Below are positions 24,135 to 36,389 of a stretch of DNA of 64,000 nt, in pieces. Both the position numbers and the translations under genes were made by a program. How positions within the stretch are numbered: the stretch's first letter is position 1; every line of letters starts with the position of its first letter. The stretch is from Varroa destructor (taxonomy: Eukaryota > Arthropoda > Arachnida > Mesostigmata > Varroidae), in contig NW_019211457.1 in NCBI RefSeq assembly GCF_002443255.2, positions 16,478,374 to 16,542,373 of the forward strand, given 5' to 3'. A model generated the notes under the pieces. That model worked only from the letters and a program-made list of their open reading frames with translations, did no database searches and was not told the DNA's origin.

Positions 24135-27100
24135 CCAAAACACTGCCGAAATAACCGTAGACGGAGTAAAAATAAAGAACGATAACAATAAAAAGCTTCT
24201 GCGGCTTATTGAACGCCTGTATTTATTTACGCTCGTGTATTTCCTCGTACACAACACGGCGACGGTGCGCAGTCTGTGACACCCAAAAAAAAGTTCGCAA
24301 ACTTTCAATAATATCACTGCATGTATTCGAATAAACAATACAATTATGTACTAAATATACAGTAGCAGCAGCAGCAACAGGTATGACAGAGCGGTAAAAA
24401 TGTTCGCCTGGCCACCTACCCTCCGTTTGTTGTAGAGAACGCCAATAGCAGTAAGGCGTTCATGCAGCATTATGCCCCTAGACGGTATCTCCTGACCGTA
24501 TGCCCGTCTGTGCGTGTCAGAATTTCTTGTCGCCGCTGTCGTGCCTATTTGCGAAGGCTGTAATGGTGATGATAAAACAGCAGATGTGCATGTATATAGA
24601 ATATTACGTCAGATATTCAACAATGTGATTATATAATTAGGGCTTAGTGACTCGTCAGATATGATCGGTTGTTTTTGGCCGGTCAGCTTACGGCGTTCTA
24701 CGGCAAGATGACGATGCTCGAGGCTACATTTGTACCTGTAGCAAGCCACAGACCAGACAATCACATTAAATCAATGATTGGATCCTAATACGACTGTATA
24801 AGAGCAGCGTGGCGATTCTACATCTCTTTACTTCACGTTGACGACGTTTTAGGGCACAGCTACGTAAGCCTCATGCCCAAGCGGTATGAACAAGTAGCCC
24901 GTTTGGGTCCCTTTGCCATGTAGTGGTCCGCGCGCAGTACAGAAATAAATAGGTGACATTTAAGTCAATGTGTGTTTTTTTCTATTCGATTCATATTCTG
25001 TAATCGGCTGAACAAGCTGGGCTCTTTGACGTCAACAATTTCCGTTAAAAACACGTGAGCGTCCCATATTAATTTATAACCATATTCAAACGAAAGCTCC
25101 TTATTCAGCATGTTCTGGCACAATACTTCCATTTCGTGTTAACACGAGCAGTTTCTTTCTTTCTATCATAATGACACTGAACAGAATCGCTCGAGCTAAT
25201 TGGGTAACCCAACTGGACCAACCCACTGGGTGTCAGGTCCACGCTGCTTGAGTAAAATCGCTGCGTTGTCACGCGATTGTGTAGGTGATGAACGACAATA
25301 TCGATCCTGGTCGCCAAAAGTTCAATCGTAGTCACTGGGTGAGCACCTACAAGTCGGACTCACAATACGCTTCCAGCTTCACACGTACTAATTCGACATG
25401 AGTTGTTCTAATTAGAGACGTAATGACGGCGCACGCAATATTGTGACGTCGGTTGACTCCGATACTTATGGATAGTTGACGGCAGGCAGAAGTTATTTTA
25501 TAGAAGCGGCGACGACGGCTATGGCCTGTGAGCGGAGAAAAGGCCTTGAACCAGGTCCGCACAGTTTGACATTGGCTGTAACGACGCAGTCGCAAATGCA
25601 TAGGCACTAAAGTGGGCATTTCTAGTCGAATTTACACCATCGCGGAACCTTGTTGCGTTGCGTTAGAAGGCCCATGACTGATTCGGAGCCTTGAACAGGA
25701 AGCGGTCTCGAGCACGTTTGTCCAATACTGTATGGAACCAATATTGGGAGCCCTGAAACAAACATACGCTTCATTTATGAGGAATTCTGGGTAGCTCCGT
25801 AAGCGCAAATGCCTAACAGACAACTAGACAAGTGTCGATTACGTAAAGTATAGCAAGTAGCTTTGATGATATGAATTAGCTCGTAGCTGTAACACGATAA
25901 CTAACAACTTCATGTATCGAATCTATCCTGGCCTGAGCCTCGAGGGCCTAAGGCGGTTTTCTTCTTAACAAGAACCATTTTCGTATTGTTATTCAGACGT
26001 ATATTGTTTTGCCGGTAACTTAACTTATATTAGCCAGACCCTGATCTGGATCAGGCCACGTTTGCACCCGTAACTTGTTGAACGATGTTGTAATGTAAAC
26101 GGTTGAAATACCCTTCTTTAAACCTGAGCAAACCCTTATAAAGTACTAGCTTAAAAGTATAATAAAATACTTTATTAAGTATTTTTCCGTTGTGGCGCTT
26201 TATTCTACGTTACTATTTTCGGAGAGCTGCCGCACAGAAGCTCGTGCGATCGTATTACGACGTTTGCGCTGTTGTAAATACGCGAAAAATTAGCGACAAT
26301 CGAAGAAAACATCCTCGTATATCGTACTAAGTGAGAGAAAAGGTCTGGCAAGGCAAAAACGACTGCTGTTATGTGATTTTACTTAGTACATCTAAAGGCA
26401 GTCGGGCTGAATAGAAATTGTATGTGTGATTGTTTTATTCGGAACGATCGTGGCGCAACTGGCGGCGTCCGATCGAAGCGCCGCAATAGATTTATGCCCC
26501 CCGGTGGCCGAATGTTATGGCCGAATTATCATTTTAGCTGGCGCGAAACGCACTCCCCGCAGTAGGCAGTAATAGCTAAAAGTTAACTGCCAAAGCAACC
26601 TGTATCGGCAACTCGAATGATCTGTCCGTTCGATTACGTATCGTCGAGCCGAGTACTCGGGAGTTATCGGGAGTCGCACGCGTTAACGTGAGGCGAACGT
26701 CTGTCTGACGACGATTTTTTTATCTAAATATTACTATATTTGAGTCCGTCATACAACTCTGCCACGACCGCCTATTCAATTTGTTGTTCAGTCGACTGGT
26801 ATGCGCTTTTGTGTTTCGAAGTTAACATATAATACGTAAATATATACACATATATTTCTTTTAATAACTATATAACACGCGATAATTTTGTTGTTGTTAG
26901 TTTGCTTTCGAAGGCATCGTCAACCTCAACGCTTGGAACCAATAATAACTGTCTACAGGTCATCGAATACTGAGGTCGAGTAATGCTTCGCACAAATTAC
27001 AGCTGAGAAGTCCGCCAGACAAGTGCTGTCGAAAACTCTCCTTTTACCGTAAGGCGGTTTGATATTTTCGGTGCTTTTTGACGTCCATCAATTGACAATA

Positions 27101-28113
27101 ATGCCCAAGAATCGGGTAAAGGCCCAGTATGCCACCAGTTCGTTTCTTCATTCCCACGATGCCGTTATTACGTGGGCTACGTAACTTTTTTTTCTGGGCA
27201 TTCCCTAAGCAAGTGACGCCCATTTTTCGAGCCATTGACAATAATGTCGTATCAATTATTACTGGTGCTGTAAATTATCGGCGATACGACTCGATATGTC
27301 GGCAAATTTCTCTACGAATCTCAGCTGGACCAGTTAGCTAGCCTTTGCGAGACGAAAAGCTCAGGCGACAAAGTGCCCTGGATCGCGAAAACCATAAAGT
27401 TTTTAGGAGATGAAGACCAAGGACGGGGTAGCTTTCGAAATAGGTCCTTCTTGCCGATGTCCGAAGCTCTTCTTTTCAGTCGAAGAGAATTCCTTCAGCC
27501 TGACATTGATATCAATGAATAATACTGTATACAGCATAAATATTATTGCGATAAAAGACTTATGGAAACGAATTTTTATGTAATATATGTTTTATATATT
27601 TTATATGTGACAGGTGTCGAGCTTAAGCTTATGTACCACTAGCTGATTTGACCAGATTTGTGTCCTTCCATAAAATACACCAGCAAAAAGTACGTGGATA
27701 TACTGATGTCTATTTATGTATGGATTCGAGAAACTACAGATATCTAATGGTGAACTTTACGGTGCTTATGACTTCATACCTGCCATATCAATAATCTGTT
27801 TTACTTTTCAGCGACGACAGCATTACGTCCTGTGGCGGCGATCGCCTAGAGTAGGAGTTCTCACGAGGAATTATAACTTATTATATTGAAGGCTGACGAA
27901 ATATACCGTTTTCCATTCGTTGGCCATTATACTATTCACTTTATTATTCTATATAGTTACGTACATATGTTATATATTCCACTATATATTCGAAGCTTAT
28001 GCGTATCGCCAGAAGTTGTCATTGACTAATATTACAAATATATTGTGTGTTTGGTAAATAATGTTACGAAACGTTTGATCAGTCAGTGGCCGTCAAGAGC
28101 TCCGCTCCTTCGT

Positions 28114-28134
28114 ACGTGACGACGATCGTCACGT
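28114..28134. other. Perfect 9-bp hairpin containing TGACG
   Basis: ACGTGACGA (28114-28122), loop CGA, then TCGTCACGT (28126-28134). The arms contain TGACG and CACGT cores, so besides a hairpin it could act as a pair of bZIP or bHLH half-sites. No function is shown. Confidence 0.85.
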
Positions 28135-28228
28135 GAAACTAAACAGGAGTAGGTCCGGGGTAATGGGTCTTTTTAGCGGAGTCTCTCCAGTCTCAGGTGC
28201 TATTCACTGATTTTGTTATTGCTTCCAG

Positions 28229-28244
28229 CCGGAGTCACTGAACG
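28229..28244 (+). CDS. Candidate 16-nt microexon
   Basis: A pyrimidine-rich acceptor, TTTGTTATTGCTTCCAG, ends at 28228. Sixteen bases later (CCGGAGTCACTGAACG) comes a near-perfect donor, GTAAGTGAG. Both sites are strong by eye. An exon this short would need the rest of the transcript to be interpreted, and the two sites could be unrelated. Confidence 0.2.
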
Positions 28245-28816
28245 GTAAGTGAGTCAACGAGGACTTGCGCGCAAGCCCAGTATCGTTGTTTCTTTACATG
28301 AATAAATTTCAATCGAAAGTTCTATCTTTTCGTAATTTCCACCAGCATTGCCGTCTATATAGCGTGTCCCCTCTGGACTAATTAGTGAAGAACCTTTCGC
28401 TGAAAACGTTACCAGTGTACGGCATTGTTTTTTAAACTTGGCGCCACCGCTACCCAGCAACTGTGGGCTAACGGCCGTTAGCTTTGATTTTCTCTGAGTC
28501 GTAGCGTCGCAGCCATCTGCTACTCCGCTGGTGGCTTTTTTTAGTTAGGGAATACGCTGCTGTTTCGTTTCTATCTACTGCTTCGACGTGTGTATTTCAT
28601 TTCGTCATCGAACTAGCCCGTCTGTGCGCGTAACGCTAGGAACGTTACACCTCTACGGAGACATTGCGAGTCGTTCTCGAGCTGAGTCGGCGATTGGAGA
28701 CTCTGTCTGGGAGACTTGAATATGCGAGGCCCTGCTTGCAACACCTTTGCTGGTCCCGGCCCGATCGTCAAGCTGAGCACTATTGACCGCTCGCAAACGA
28801 ACAGAACAGACGCCAT

Positions 28817-29066
28817 CTATTTGATCATATCAATAAATTTGTCAACTGACGTATTAGGAAGAAGAAGGGGCCGTGTGTACGGTCGTGCCGTTGTATTTGG
28901 CAGTCCCGCCAGTATTGCCCTGAATACAATTTTACCCGAGAGAACTTTATCGTGCATATTTGTTATAGCGGATGCCGTGAACGATGTTTCAGCGGGCAAA
29001 GCTAATGGTTTCAGATGATTGATCTTTGCCCGCTGCATGAACGAATGCCGATCGCCAGTTGGAGAG
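28817..29066 (-). CDS. Candidate terminal exon, hypothetical
   Basis: On the minus strand an acceptor GTTTCCCGTCAACTACAG precedes the CTCTCC that starts at 29066. From there a frame runs more than 80 codons to a stop at 28817-28819. The peptide starts SPTGDRHSFMQRAKINHL and ends SVDKFIDMIK. Mixed composition with natural codons. The plus strand is also open over 28716-29018, so one of the two is a shadow, and both may be chance. A short inverted repeat (28990-29035) lies inside it. Confidence 0.2.
28990..29035. other. 12-bp inverted repeat
   Basis: CAGCGGGCAAAG (28990-29001) and its exact complement CTTTGCCCGCTG (29024-29035) are separated by 22 bases. It could form a stem-loop, but the arms are too short for a typical microRNA precursor. 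Confidence 0.85.
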
Positions 29067-30239
29067 CTGTAGTTGACGGGAAACAATATCTGCTAAGAGC
29101 ACAATTCGAAATGCTAAAAGGAATACCTACGTGGACAGGCACCAGCCTTGACGGTGCAATACAAGTTACTTTTAATGGTACAACAGAATGAGGTCGGAAA
29201 CGGCGTGATATTTTCTGTGACCACGAACTCCTAAAGCTTTTGGGGTTTTTATTGGGTTTCGCTGTTGGAAAAGTCGCATAGCCTCGCTCCTATATTACAC
29301 CAGCCAAATGTATATTTTCTAGTTTTCCTGCACAGCTCACAAATACTGTTCACGGCGTAGGACTTGTCCATTAGTCGTAATGGCGAGGGTGGAGCGAGTC
29401 GAGAATATAACGGGGCACAACAATGATACAAGGACAACATACAAAATGAGGTCGAGGAAACTGCGTGAAAAATAGGACCCACCCTGACGTCAACATTTAA
29501 AAACAACATTCACCACTCGTTTTCAGGCCTCGACTTGATTTGTCGGGCAGTATTTACCTATTCGTAAATTGAACTAGCACTAATTATTAAGTTTTATATG
29601 ACTTATGACGTATATTCTCTCGCACTGAGATTGGACTTAGAACGGAGTGTAGGCATTACCTAGATCCGAGCTAGGGGCTCACTGTGAATTATTGTAGTAC
29701 AACGTAATATAGTGATTATTATGTATATAGTCCTGGCTGTTTTTTAGTCAGAGACTTCGCTCGCAAGGGCATTCAGTAAAACTGAGTCACGTTGTCCCAT
29801 CGAATGACGACCTTGTAATATGCCTTTTTCTATATTGTAGCGGTTACTTTAAGGCTCGCCAATTACGACTCGCTTCGCACGCTATTGTTAGGACACCGTC
29901 TACCCAGCTAGTTACAGAAACGCGCTCCATCCAATGCTAGCAAGCCTTAAACGACGAAATGCTGAGTCACTGTTTCTATCACCATAAATTTTTCTCCAAT
30001 GCTTGCATGGTACACGACCATTCACGAACGGCAAGCGAGCCGGCTTAGCTTGACAGGCGCAACCCTTTCTCAAGCGGCAGATCCATCTTGTTTCGATTCC
30101 CGTACATAGGTTTTATTAACTTAATATCCATCTTGACTCGCGGCTCCATCTAGGCCCGCGTACTCGGCGTCAATCCTGTTAATCTCGACGAGTTCACAAC
30201 CGACCGATAGTCCGCATTCGGCCTGTTAGAATCTATTTG

Positions 30240-30275
30240 GACAATTCAACGGAGGCGTTTCTGCCTCGAATTGTC
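30240..30275. other. Nested stem-loop
   Basis: The outer arms GACAATTC and GAATTGTC enclose inner arms GAGGC and GCCTC around a GTTTCT loop, with a 4-nt bulge on the left. Position and base pairing are seen directly; a role is not. Confidence 0.8.
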
Positions 30276-32384
30276 TTCTCGTTCTAGAAACAGTGACGAC
30301 GGTGGCGAAGTCGCGCGTTGTTGGTATGCGCTTGCAATCAGTGCCTGAAATATTAGCTAGAAGAATAGGTCCAGCTTTGTCCAAACTTTACACGTAAATG
30401 TCCAAGGACCTGCCTAGTTCCTATGGACTCTAGCCGTTGTGTTTGAAGAGACCACCTGTTTCATAGTGCCTCTTTCCGGTTAGCTCCGGCAAAGCGATTT
30501 CGCCAATTCGCTACGTGGAAATAGACGCCAAGCGTACTCTGAGTACAGTCACAAAGCACGTTCTGTTTACTCGTCGATTTGCCTGATGATGGGGTCCGTC
30601 ATTAAGTCATGCGGCTTATTACCACTTGCTTTCTTATTATAAGTTCTTTCTAACTCGACCACGATCGCTGTGCCAGCAACAGAACTACGCTTCGTATTCT
30701 TTCCACTGGTACGTACGTTTTTCTATTGTCTATTCGCCGATTTGTCCGTTCCTTCTCCAATGATATCGATTTCCCTGACGCTACTCCCCTAGTTTTATCT
30801 GATTCGCCTTCCAATGATTGTTATTTTTTGTTTTTATTAACACGGCATGCTGTCTTCGTTAACCCCTTCTCTGTACTTATCTGGCGAGCACTCCCATGGC
30901 AATCCGTCTTCGAAGACGCGACGCCACGGCCACACCAACCCGTCTTTCATCCAATGTGACACGTCGTACGGCTTACAGCCGAGACTGCCGGCCCGTTCCC
31001 GGGCGAGCGGCGTTCGGATTCCCCACTGTTGCCAACTCGAAATCCTGTGTTGATCGCGCTCTACAACACGGTGTCGTAACGTTGCCTTGCCAGTGTATGT
31101 GTGCGCCATCACTTTTCCGCAATCTGTCTCTGGAGGTAGTACAGACAGATAAATAGACACGCGTCTCGAATCTTCTATTTCTTGTCTTTGAGGAGCGTTC
31201 GCTTCTTCTAGAGAAGTTTGTGGCGTATCACTTTACTCCGTTCCAATGAGATGGGGTGCTCTCGCTAACGGAGCCCACTACGAAAGCAGCCACTGCTGCT
31301 GTTGGCGTCAGCGACGCGTCTCCCGCCATCGCTGTTTGTTGATTGAGATTGAGGGGGAGTATCCTTTAGATTATCTTCTTCATAGATTCAATGGTGGAAC
31401 CACCATTATTGATGCTATTATTAGTATTGTTATTGCATTTATTGTTATTAGAAGCTGGCTCTGCTGGCGTGGAGGCAACTGCTGCGCCAGCAGCGGCGGC
31501 GGCAGCAACAAAAATCTAAGAAGAACTGTGCTCCCGAACGATTGTGAACGCTCATTCGATCGGCGGCAGGCTGGTCGACGGGCCAGCCACTCGCTGGTTA
31601 GATCTCACTTGATCAATTGTTCAATTGGTGCACTCGTCTTTCCATTTGCACAACCGTGAACGTTCCCATGCTGCTGGCGTTGCTTCTATTGTTCTAACAG
31701 AGAGAAGATGATTAATATAGTGAGCATCTTTTGTGAACAGTGGTCGGCGCGTCAGCTTAATAAATGGTTAGGCCGGTAGACGGCGCTGCTGCAGCAGAAA
31801 AAACCTGTAAGTTTCGTAATGGGGAAATAAACTGGGTTTACGAGCCAACAGTTGAGTCGCGACGGAGACGCAGCAAATATGAAGATGAAGGTCCGATTGG
31901 GCTGTGCGACCAGCTGAGTAAGGTTTTACGAAGTGTTTGCTCGACCAGCAAACGCATCCGTGATGTGGGTACGTGGCCGCGGGTAGTAACTGACTTGAAG
32001 GCCATGGCATCGTGTCGGACAATTGGGTTGGGATGAAATGTAGAAAAATTTCGTAGACGAAAAATCGGAACCCGACAAATGAGTTGGCTAAAAAAATGAA
32101 CTCCTTTATACATCGGCACTTTAGGGAAATTGTATAAAATCAATGATTCATTACGTTATTATGGAAGTTCATTACGTTATTCGAAGTAACGTGCTTTTGT
32201 TAGACGTATCGTGAGCAAAACGGTACAGTATAAAACTGCTCATGAACGATTATGCATGTATTCGAGCATACCAAGCTGAATTGAGGTTGTTAACTGATTG
32301 GGGGTAAACAGCCCCAACTATATCAAATGAAATACTTTAGTTGAACTCAAAGAGAAACAACTGTCCCTAGTTAATATAAAATAA

Positions 32385-32406
32385 TAAATGAATAAATAAA
32401 TAAATA
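32385..32406. repeat. AAAT-type microsatellite
   Basis: Imperfect tandem AAAT/AAATG units ending in four AAAT copies. Confidence 0.85.
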
Positions 32407-32667
32407 CCGGAATAAAAACTTACCTGAAATATGATCAGACCCTATAGATAACGACAAAAACGTGCGCTTTTCCTAAGTAAAAAATTTCCTTGCAATAATC
32501 AAAAAACAAAATCTCCTTTGTGACTGTAGACTTTCGTATTGATCGTTTACGCGCTCCTTAGTTGACAAAAACCTTTTCCAACATCCTATTTCAGCGTGCT
32601 AAATATTTGCAGCATACCATATCCATGCCGGGGTAACCCTTCATCTGAGCGCTGCGACACATAGGCA

Positions 32668-32687
32668 GGCCGGCCGGCCGGCCGGCC
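32668..32687. repeat. GGCC tandem repeat, five units
   Basis: Five consecutive GGCC units, fully self-complementary, in otherwise AT-leaning DNA. Confidence 0.9.
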
Positions 32688-34383
32688 TTCACGACGACCT
32701 GTTCGCCGTAGGTCTCGCTACACCACTCAGTTAGCTCTGCTTGTCCTGCTGGTTTTTATTTTGATAAGCTTGAAGAGCTGATATGCGGTGACAATCGCTC
32801 GTCATATTAAACCTCCGCTGCAATTCAACGATCAATTCTCCCTCGTTATTTGTCGTTGCGTCGGAGAAGCGATAAAAAAGACTTTGGCCTCTAGCCGATA
32901 CGCTGTCAGTAGTTAACGAATATAGATAAATACTTGGTCTTCGTTCACATGACAGATTTCGGCCAGCACCAATGCGGACTGCGTGATCTATGCACCCAAT
33001 CGAACTAACAAGAAATAAGTTGATATGGACTATAGCAGGGACAAGTTAATTGACCGGTTGATCTGATAAATTGTACAAAGCGTAAATCGCATATAAATAC
33101 AGTAGCTGCATATATAATATAATATGGAGAAGACTCTCAGGTTGTCAAGTGACCTTTGTCCCGTTTTGTATATATATATGTACCTAAATGTAAATATGGG
33201 CCTTTAGCACGCTCCGGGCGGACTCAATATGTCTAGACATTTTGTCTGAAGAAAAAATCGAGAATTACACGGCCCGGAGGAACAGATTATGTGCCATGTT
33301 TTCTGTACATACTAGACGGATATAATGAACTCAGTCTGTAGTAGCGATGCTGTACGTTGATTAACCTTAAAATTGAGATCTGCGCTATTTTCGTTTAAAC
33401 TTTACCTAATTATCGCTAATGTTGATTTGAAGTTATCAGCTGCTTTCATTAGAAGTTCATCATCAGTCGTTGATTTGAGCAGGTTCTTTACTACGATTTC
33501 ATCGACAATTTTTTGCTCCCCTACTTAATATCCATAGTATCAATTCTATGGTAGCAGAATACTCAATGCAGTCACACTTTTCTCTGCAACGTCTTTCCTC
33601 CACAGCCACGCTAACTAGCAGTTAGTACAAACTAATCTATAGCAATACTTTGTCGGGCTCGAGACGAGTGCTCGAAAGGAAATAAACAATGACGCCTCTA
33701 TCAGTTACGATGCTACGCTATTCGTAGCTGCAAAACAGTTCTTCCCAACAGAAAGGAAAAACAAATTAGCCAGCAAAGTGAAGCAACCGCGTCTAATGCA
33801 CCGACCGCCTACAAGGCTACCAGGGGGTTTGAGCTCTGGTCGCCTGTACCGGTTACCCGGCTTAGCCCCACCACTTGGTTGGCTACCGCTACCGCGCATT
33901 TCTTCGTGGTGATGTCTTCGAAGCTGTGATGGGGAAAGGGGCCGAGGGGCGGGGGGATGTTGGAGGATTCTTGTGGTCCACGATCCGGCTCGCTTTACCG
34001 CTGCTGGTTGTACCATTCGATTGTGAGCCCTGGGTTAGTCGCTGCTCATCGGGGGTCTCTTCGTCATCTTGCCAAGGAAAAGCAAGAGACGGTTAGGAGC
34101 ACCACTACTTGACGGCTCGCTCCGGCTTGACGTTCTCTTAAACCCTGTTCTGCTCCTTCTCGGCAGAAGCGACATACATGAGGGTTTCCCGGCCCTTCAC
34201 CAGCATCGCGAGTGCCAACTGACCCAGCCAACGAGTGTTCCTCAGCCTTCGTCGGTATAATCGACCCCAATGCACCATCCCACATCGTTTGGCATCGAAA
34301 AATGCTCTATATGCTAGCCTGATACGTCCAGGAACTGAAGGCGTCAGCAACAAGCAGCGCCAGATCTGGCTGGTATCGACACA

Positions 34384-34520
34384 CTCACAGCAAAACTGGT
34401 TCGTTTATGGACCTGACAAAGGCTTTCGATAATTTTTGCGTAATATTGGCATGAGTCGTGCTCTAATTTTCCCCAGATCCTTTAGTGTTCTCATTCTTTT
34501 TCCTCTCAACGCCTTTCACC
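34384..34520 (+). mobile_element. Decayed non-LTR retrotransposon reverse-transcriptase fragment
   Basis: The frame at 34404-34436 reads FMDLTKAFDNF, a clear match to the catalytic motif A of non-LTR (LINE-type) reverse transcriptases, F-x-D-L-x-K-A-F-D, whose first Asp binds metal. Immediately afterwards, in another frame from 34436, the sequence reads LRNIGMSRALI and then RSF. This matches the following segment of CR1/Jockey-like enzymes (L-R-N-I-G-I-x-x-x-L then R-S-F). About ten residues that normally lie between the two are missing and the frame shifts, so the copy is dead. Neighbouring motifs (palm YADD, endonuclease) are not recognisable. Extent is a minimum. Confidence 0.6.
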
Positions 34521-36389
34521 AATCGAGAATCGACGTGTGCTCCCCACACGTGGGGATGTGGATGCACATGACGACGGTATGGCGCGGCTCGCATATAGCC
34601 AAATTACGACATGCCCCATCCCAATATGCGTTGTGTCACCGGGGAGACGCAAAAGCGTCTCTTGGCCAAGGAAGAGAACGAAATGGCAATTGCAGGAGGG
34701 GGTATCCGAAACCGCCACATATATTAAGGGGAACTGTACGGGGAAGCTTGATCGGATCTCATCTCTACAAATATCTTAAGACTAATGACACCGCGTCCCG
34801 TTAGCGATCGTGGGAACGATGGAGGCGTAGGGCAGAAAAATCTATCAGTAATAGTATATTCATTCCTCCATATATATGTATGTATGTACATATCTAGCGA
34901 ACGCTCGATAATATATCACTGATGGTTTGTCGTCTTTGGTTCATGTGTAGAGGAGTGTGGGATATGAAAGAAAGCAGAAAGCAGCGGCAGCAGCGATAGC
35001 GCCGGTAAATACAGTAGCAAGGAAAAAAAAAACCGATCCAATGAGAAAAATTGGTCCTTTAGTGTATCGTTATGGGCCTGTTTAACGATACATGTTATCT
35101 GTTTTTGTGCAAGTAGCCTGAAAAAGTTTTCGGGGTCGGACATCGTTAGTTTCGCATATAGAATTAAGACTAACTATAGAATGTGGCTCTTAGTATCCGC
35201 TGTGTCCATTGTTTGAGTTCAATGCCTGGATATTGACACGCTTACGAAGTGTTTCTATTCCTTCCCGCCTATTGCAATAAAAGGTGAAATAAAATCAGAT
35301 TTACCAAATGGGAAGCGGCCTTTTGGCTGCGCAGTCGCAATCTGTCGCAACTAATCGCCAAGCCACATATTTTTTTTAATGTCTTTCTTTAATAGAACTT
35401 TTACAAGTACCTTCAAGTCGCGTGCATATCGGGCCTGTATCTAGTGCTTTCCTACCGATTGTTCCGCTGTTATAGCTACTTATTTATAGCAGACGACGAG
35501 ACGGGTCCGTTTCGTCAGAAACCAGAAGACTTAATCCTCAACTATAGTAATTGCGGGATTAGCTACGCAAGGGAACAAAAACAGATTGCTATTGCGGGAG
35601 CTATGAAGCTTGGCCTTGGCGTATGACGCTCACCTAGACTGGCACGTGGCTGACACAATTGGACGGGAGTTCCATAAACGCGAACTTGCTATAACCCCCC
35701 ACGTTGACTAACAGTTCTTGGCAAAATTTAAAATTAAAGAAAGACCAAATTCTACCTGTGTCCCTATTTTGTCATCCATATCCCTCATATATGGGCTAGT
35801 ATGTATATATTACATCTTAGAACGCAATTTGTGCGAACGAGGGACTCAATTATATTACACGAGCCGCTACAGACGATATATATATATATATATATAGCTA
35901 CCGACGCATGGACGCCGAGGCAAGCATAACAAGGCCTGTTTCTATGAGCCACCTTTAGTGCTATATCTTCGACGTTGGACTACATACATAGTTCGATACA
36001 TTTTTTGACTGTTAGATAGATTCCCGTCTCTGTTGTCGTAGTGCCTTTTGGGATCGCTCAGCCTCTGACCCGGTCCGTCTAGCTCCCCTCTATTGTCTTC
36101 TCCTTTCAATTTGGCTGAATTGTCCAACCGTGATTTTTTATTACTACAGCCAAAGCAGCCCGCTCCACCCTTTGCTCAAATTCGTTTATTTTCTTTTTTG
36201 TGCATGTCATATTTATTGTCCACTCTCATACTTTTACATCTTTAAAGGACACTTTGAGCCGATCATTCTTAAATTTCCTACTTTGGAGCATCCTTTGATG
36301 CGGCTACAGAGACGTTTTCAGTGCGCTAAATTATTTCTCTTTCGAAACATATAACGGTCTAGTAATGCAGTGAACGGGACAGCGGCCAG
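34521..36389. other. No recognised gene
   Basis: Mixed composition with short frames. The frame at 35444-35626 contains F-I-A-D-D but lacks the surrounding reverse-transcriptase pattern. A TA repeat lies at 35876-35896. Confidence 0.35.
35876..35896. repeat. TA microsatellite
   Basis: About ten TA units. Confidence 0.9.

Larger units (their letters stand above)
23132..28228. other. Mostly noncoding, AT-leaning
   Basis: Apart from SINE copy B I find no assignable feature. Frames around 25.1-25.8 kb (minus) and 27.0-27.3 kb (both strands) are short and unsupported. A CAG-rich patch lies at 24363-24380. Confidence 0.4.
29087..34300. other. No recognised gene
   Basis: Overlapping frames near 30.7-32.1 kb are open on both strands; the one at 31246-31659 includes GC-rich and ATT-repeat sequence and no known motif. 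32.0-33.6 kb is AT-rich with an AAAT-type repeat. A nested hairpin sits at 30240-30275. The GC-richer 33.7-34.3 kb gives several overlapping frames and lies just upstream of the reverse-transcriptase remnant. Confidence 0.35.

Noticed and set aside
35444..35626. F-I-A-D-D in a 60-codon frame
   Set aside because: The downstream pattern does not match reverse transcriptases or other D-D families.
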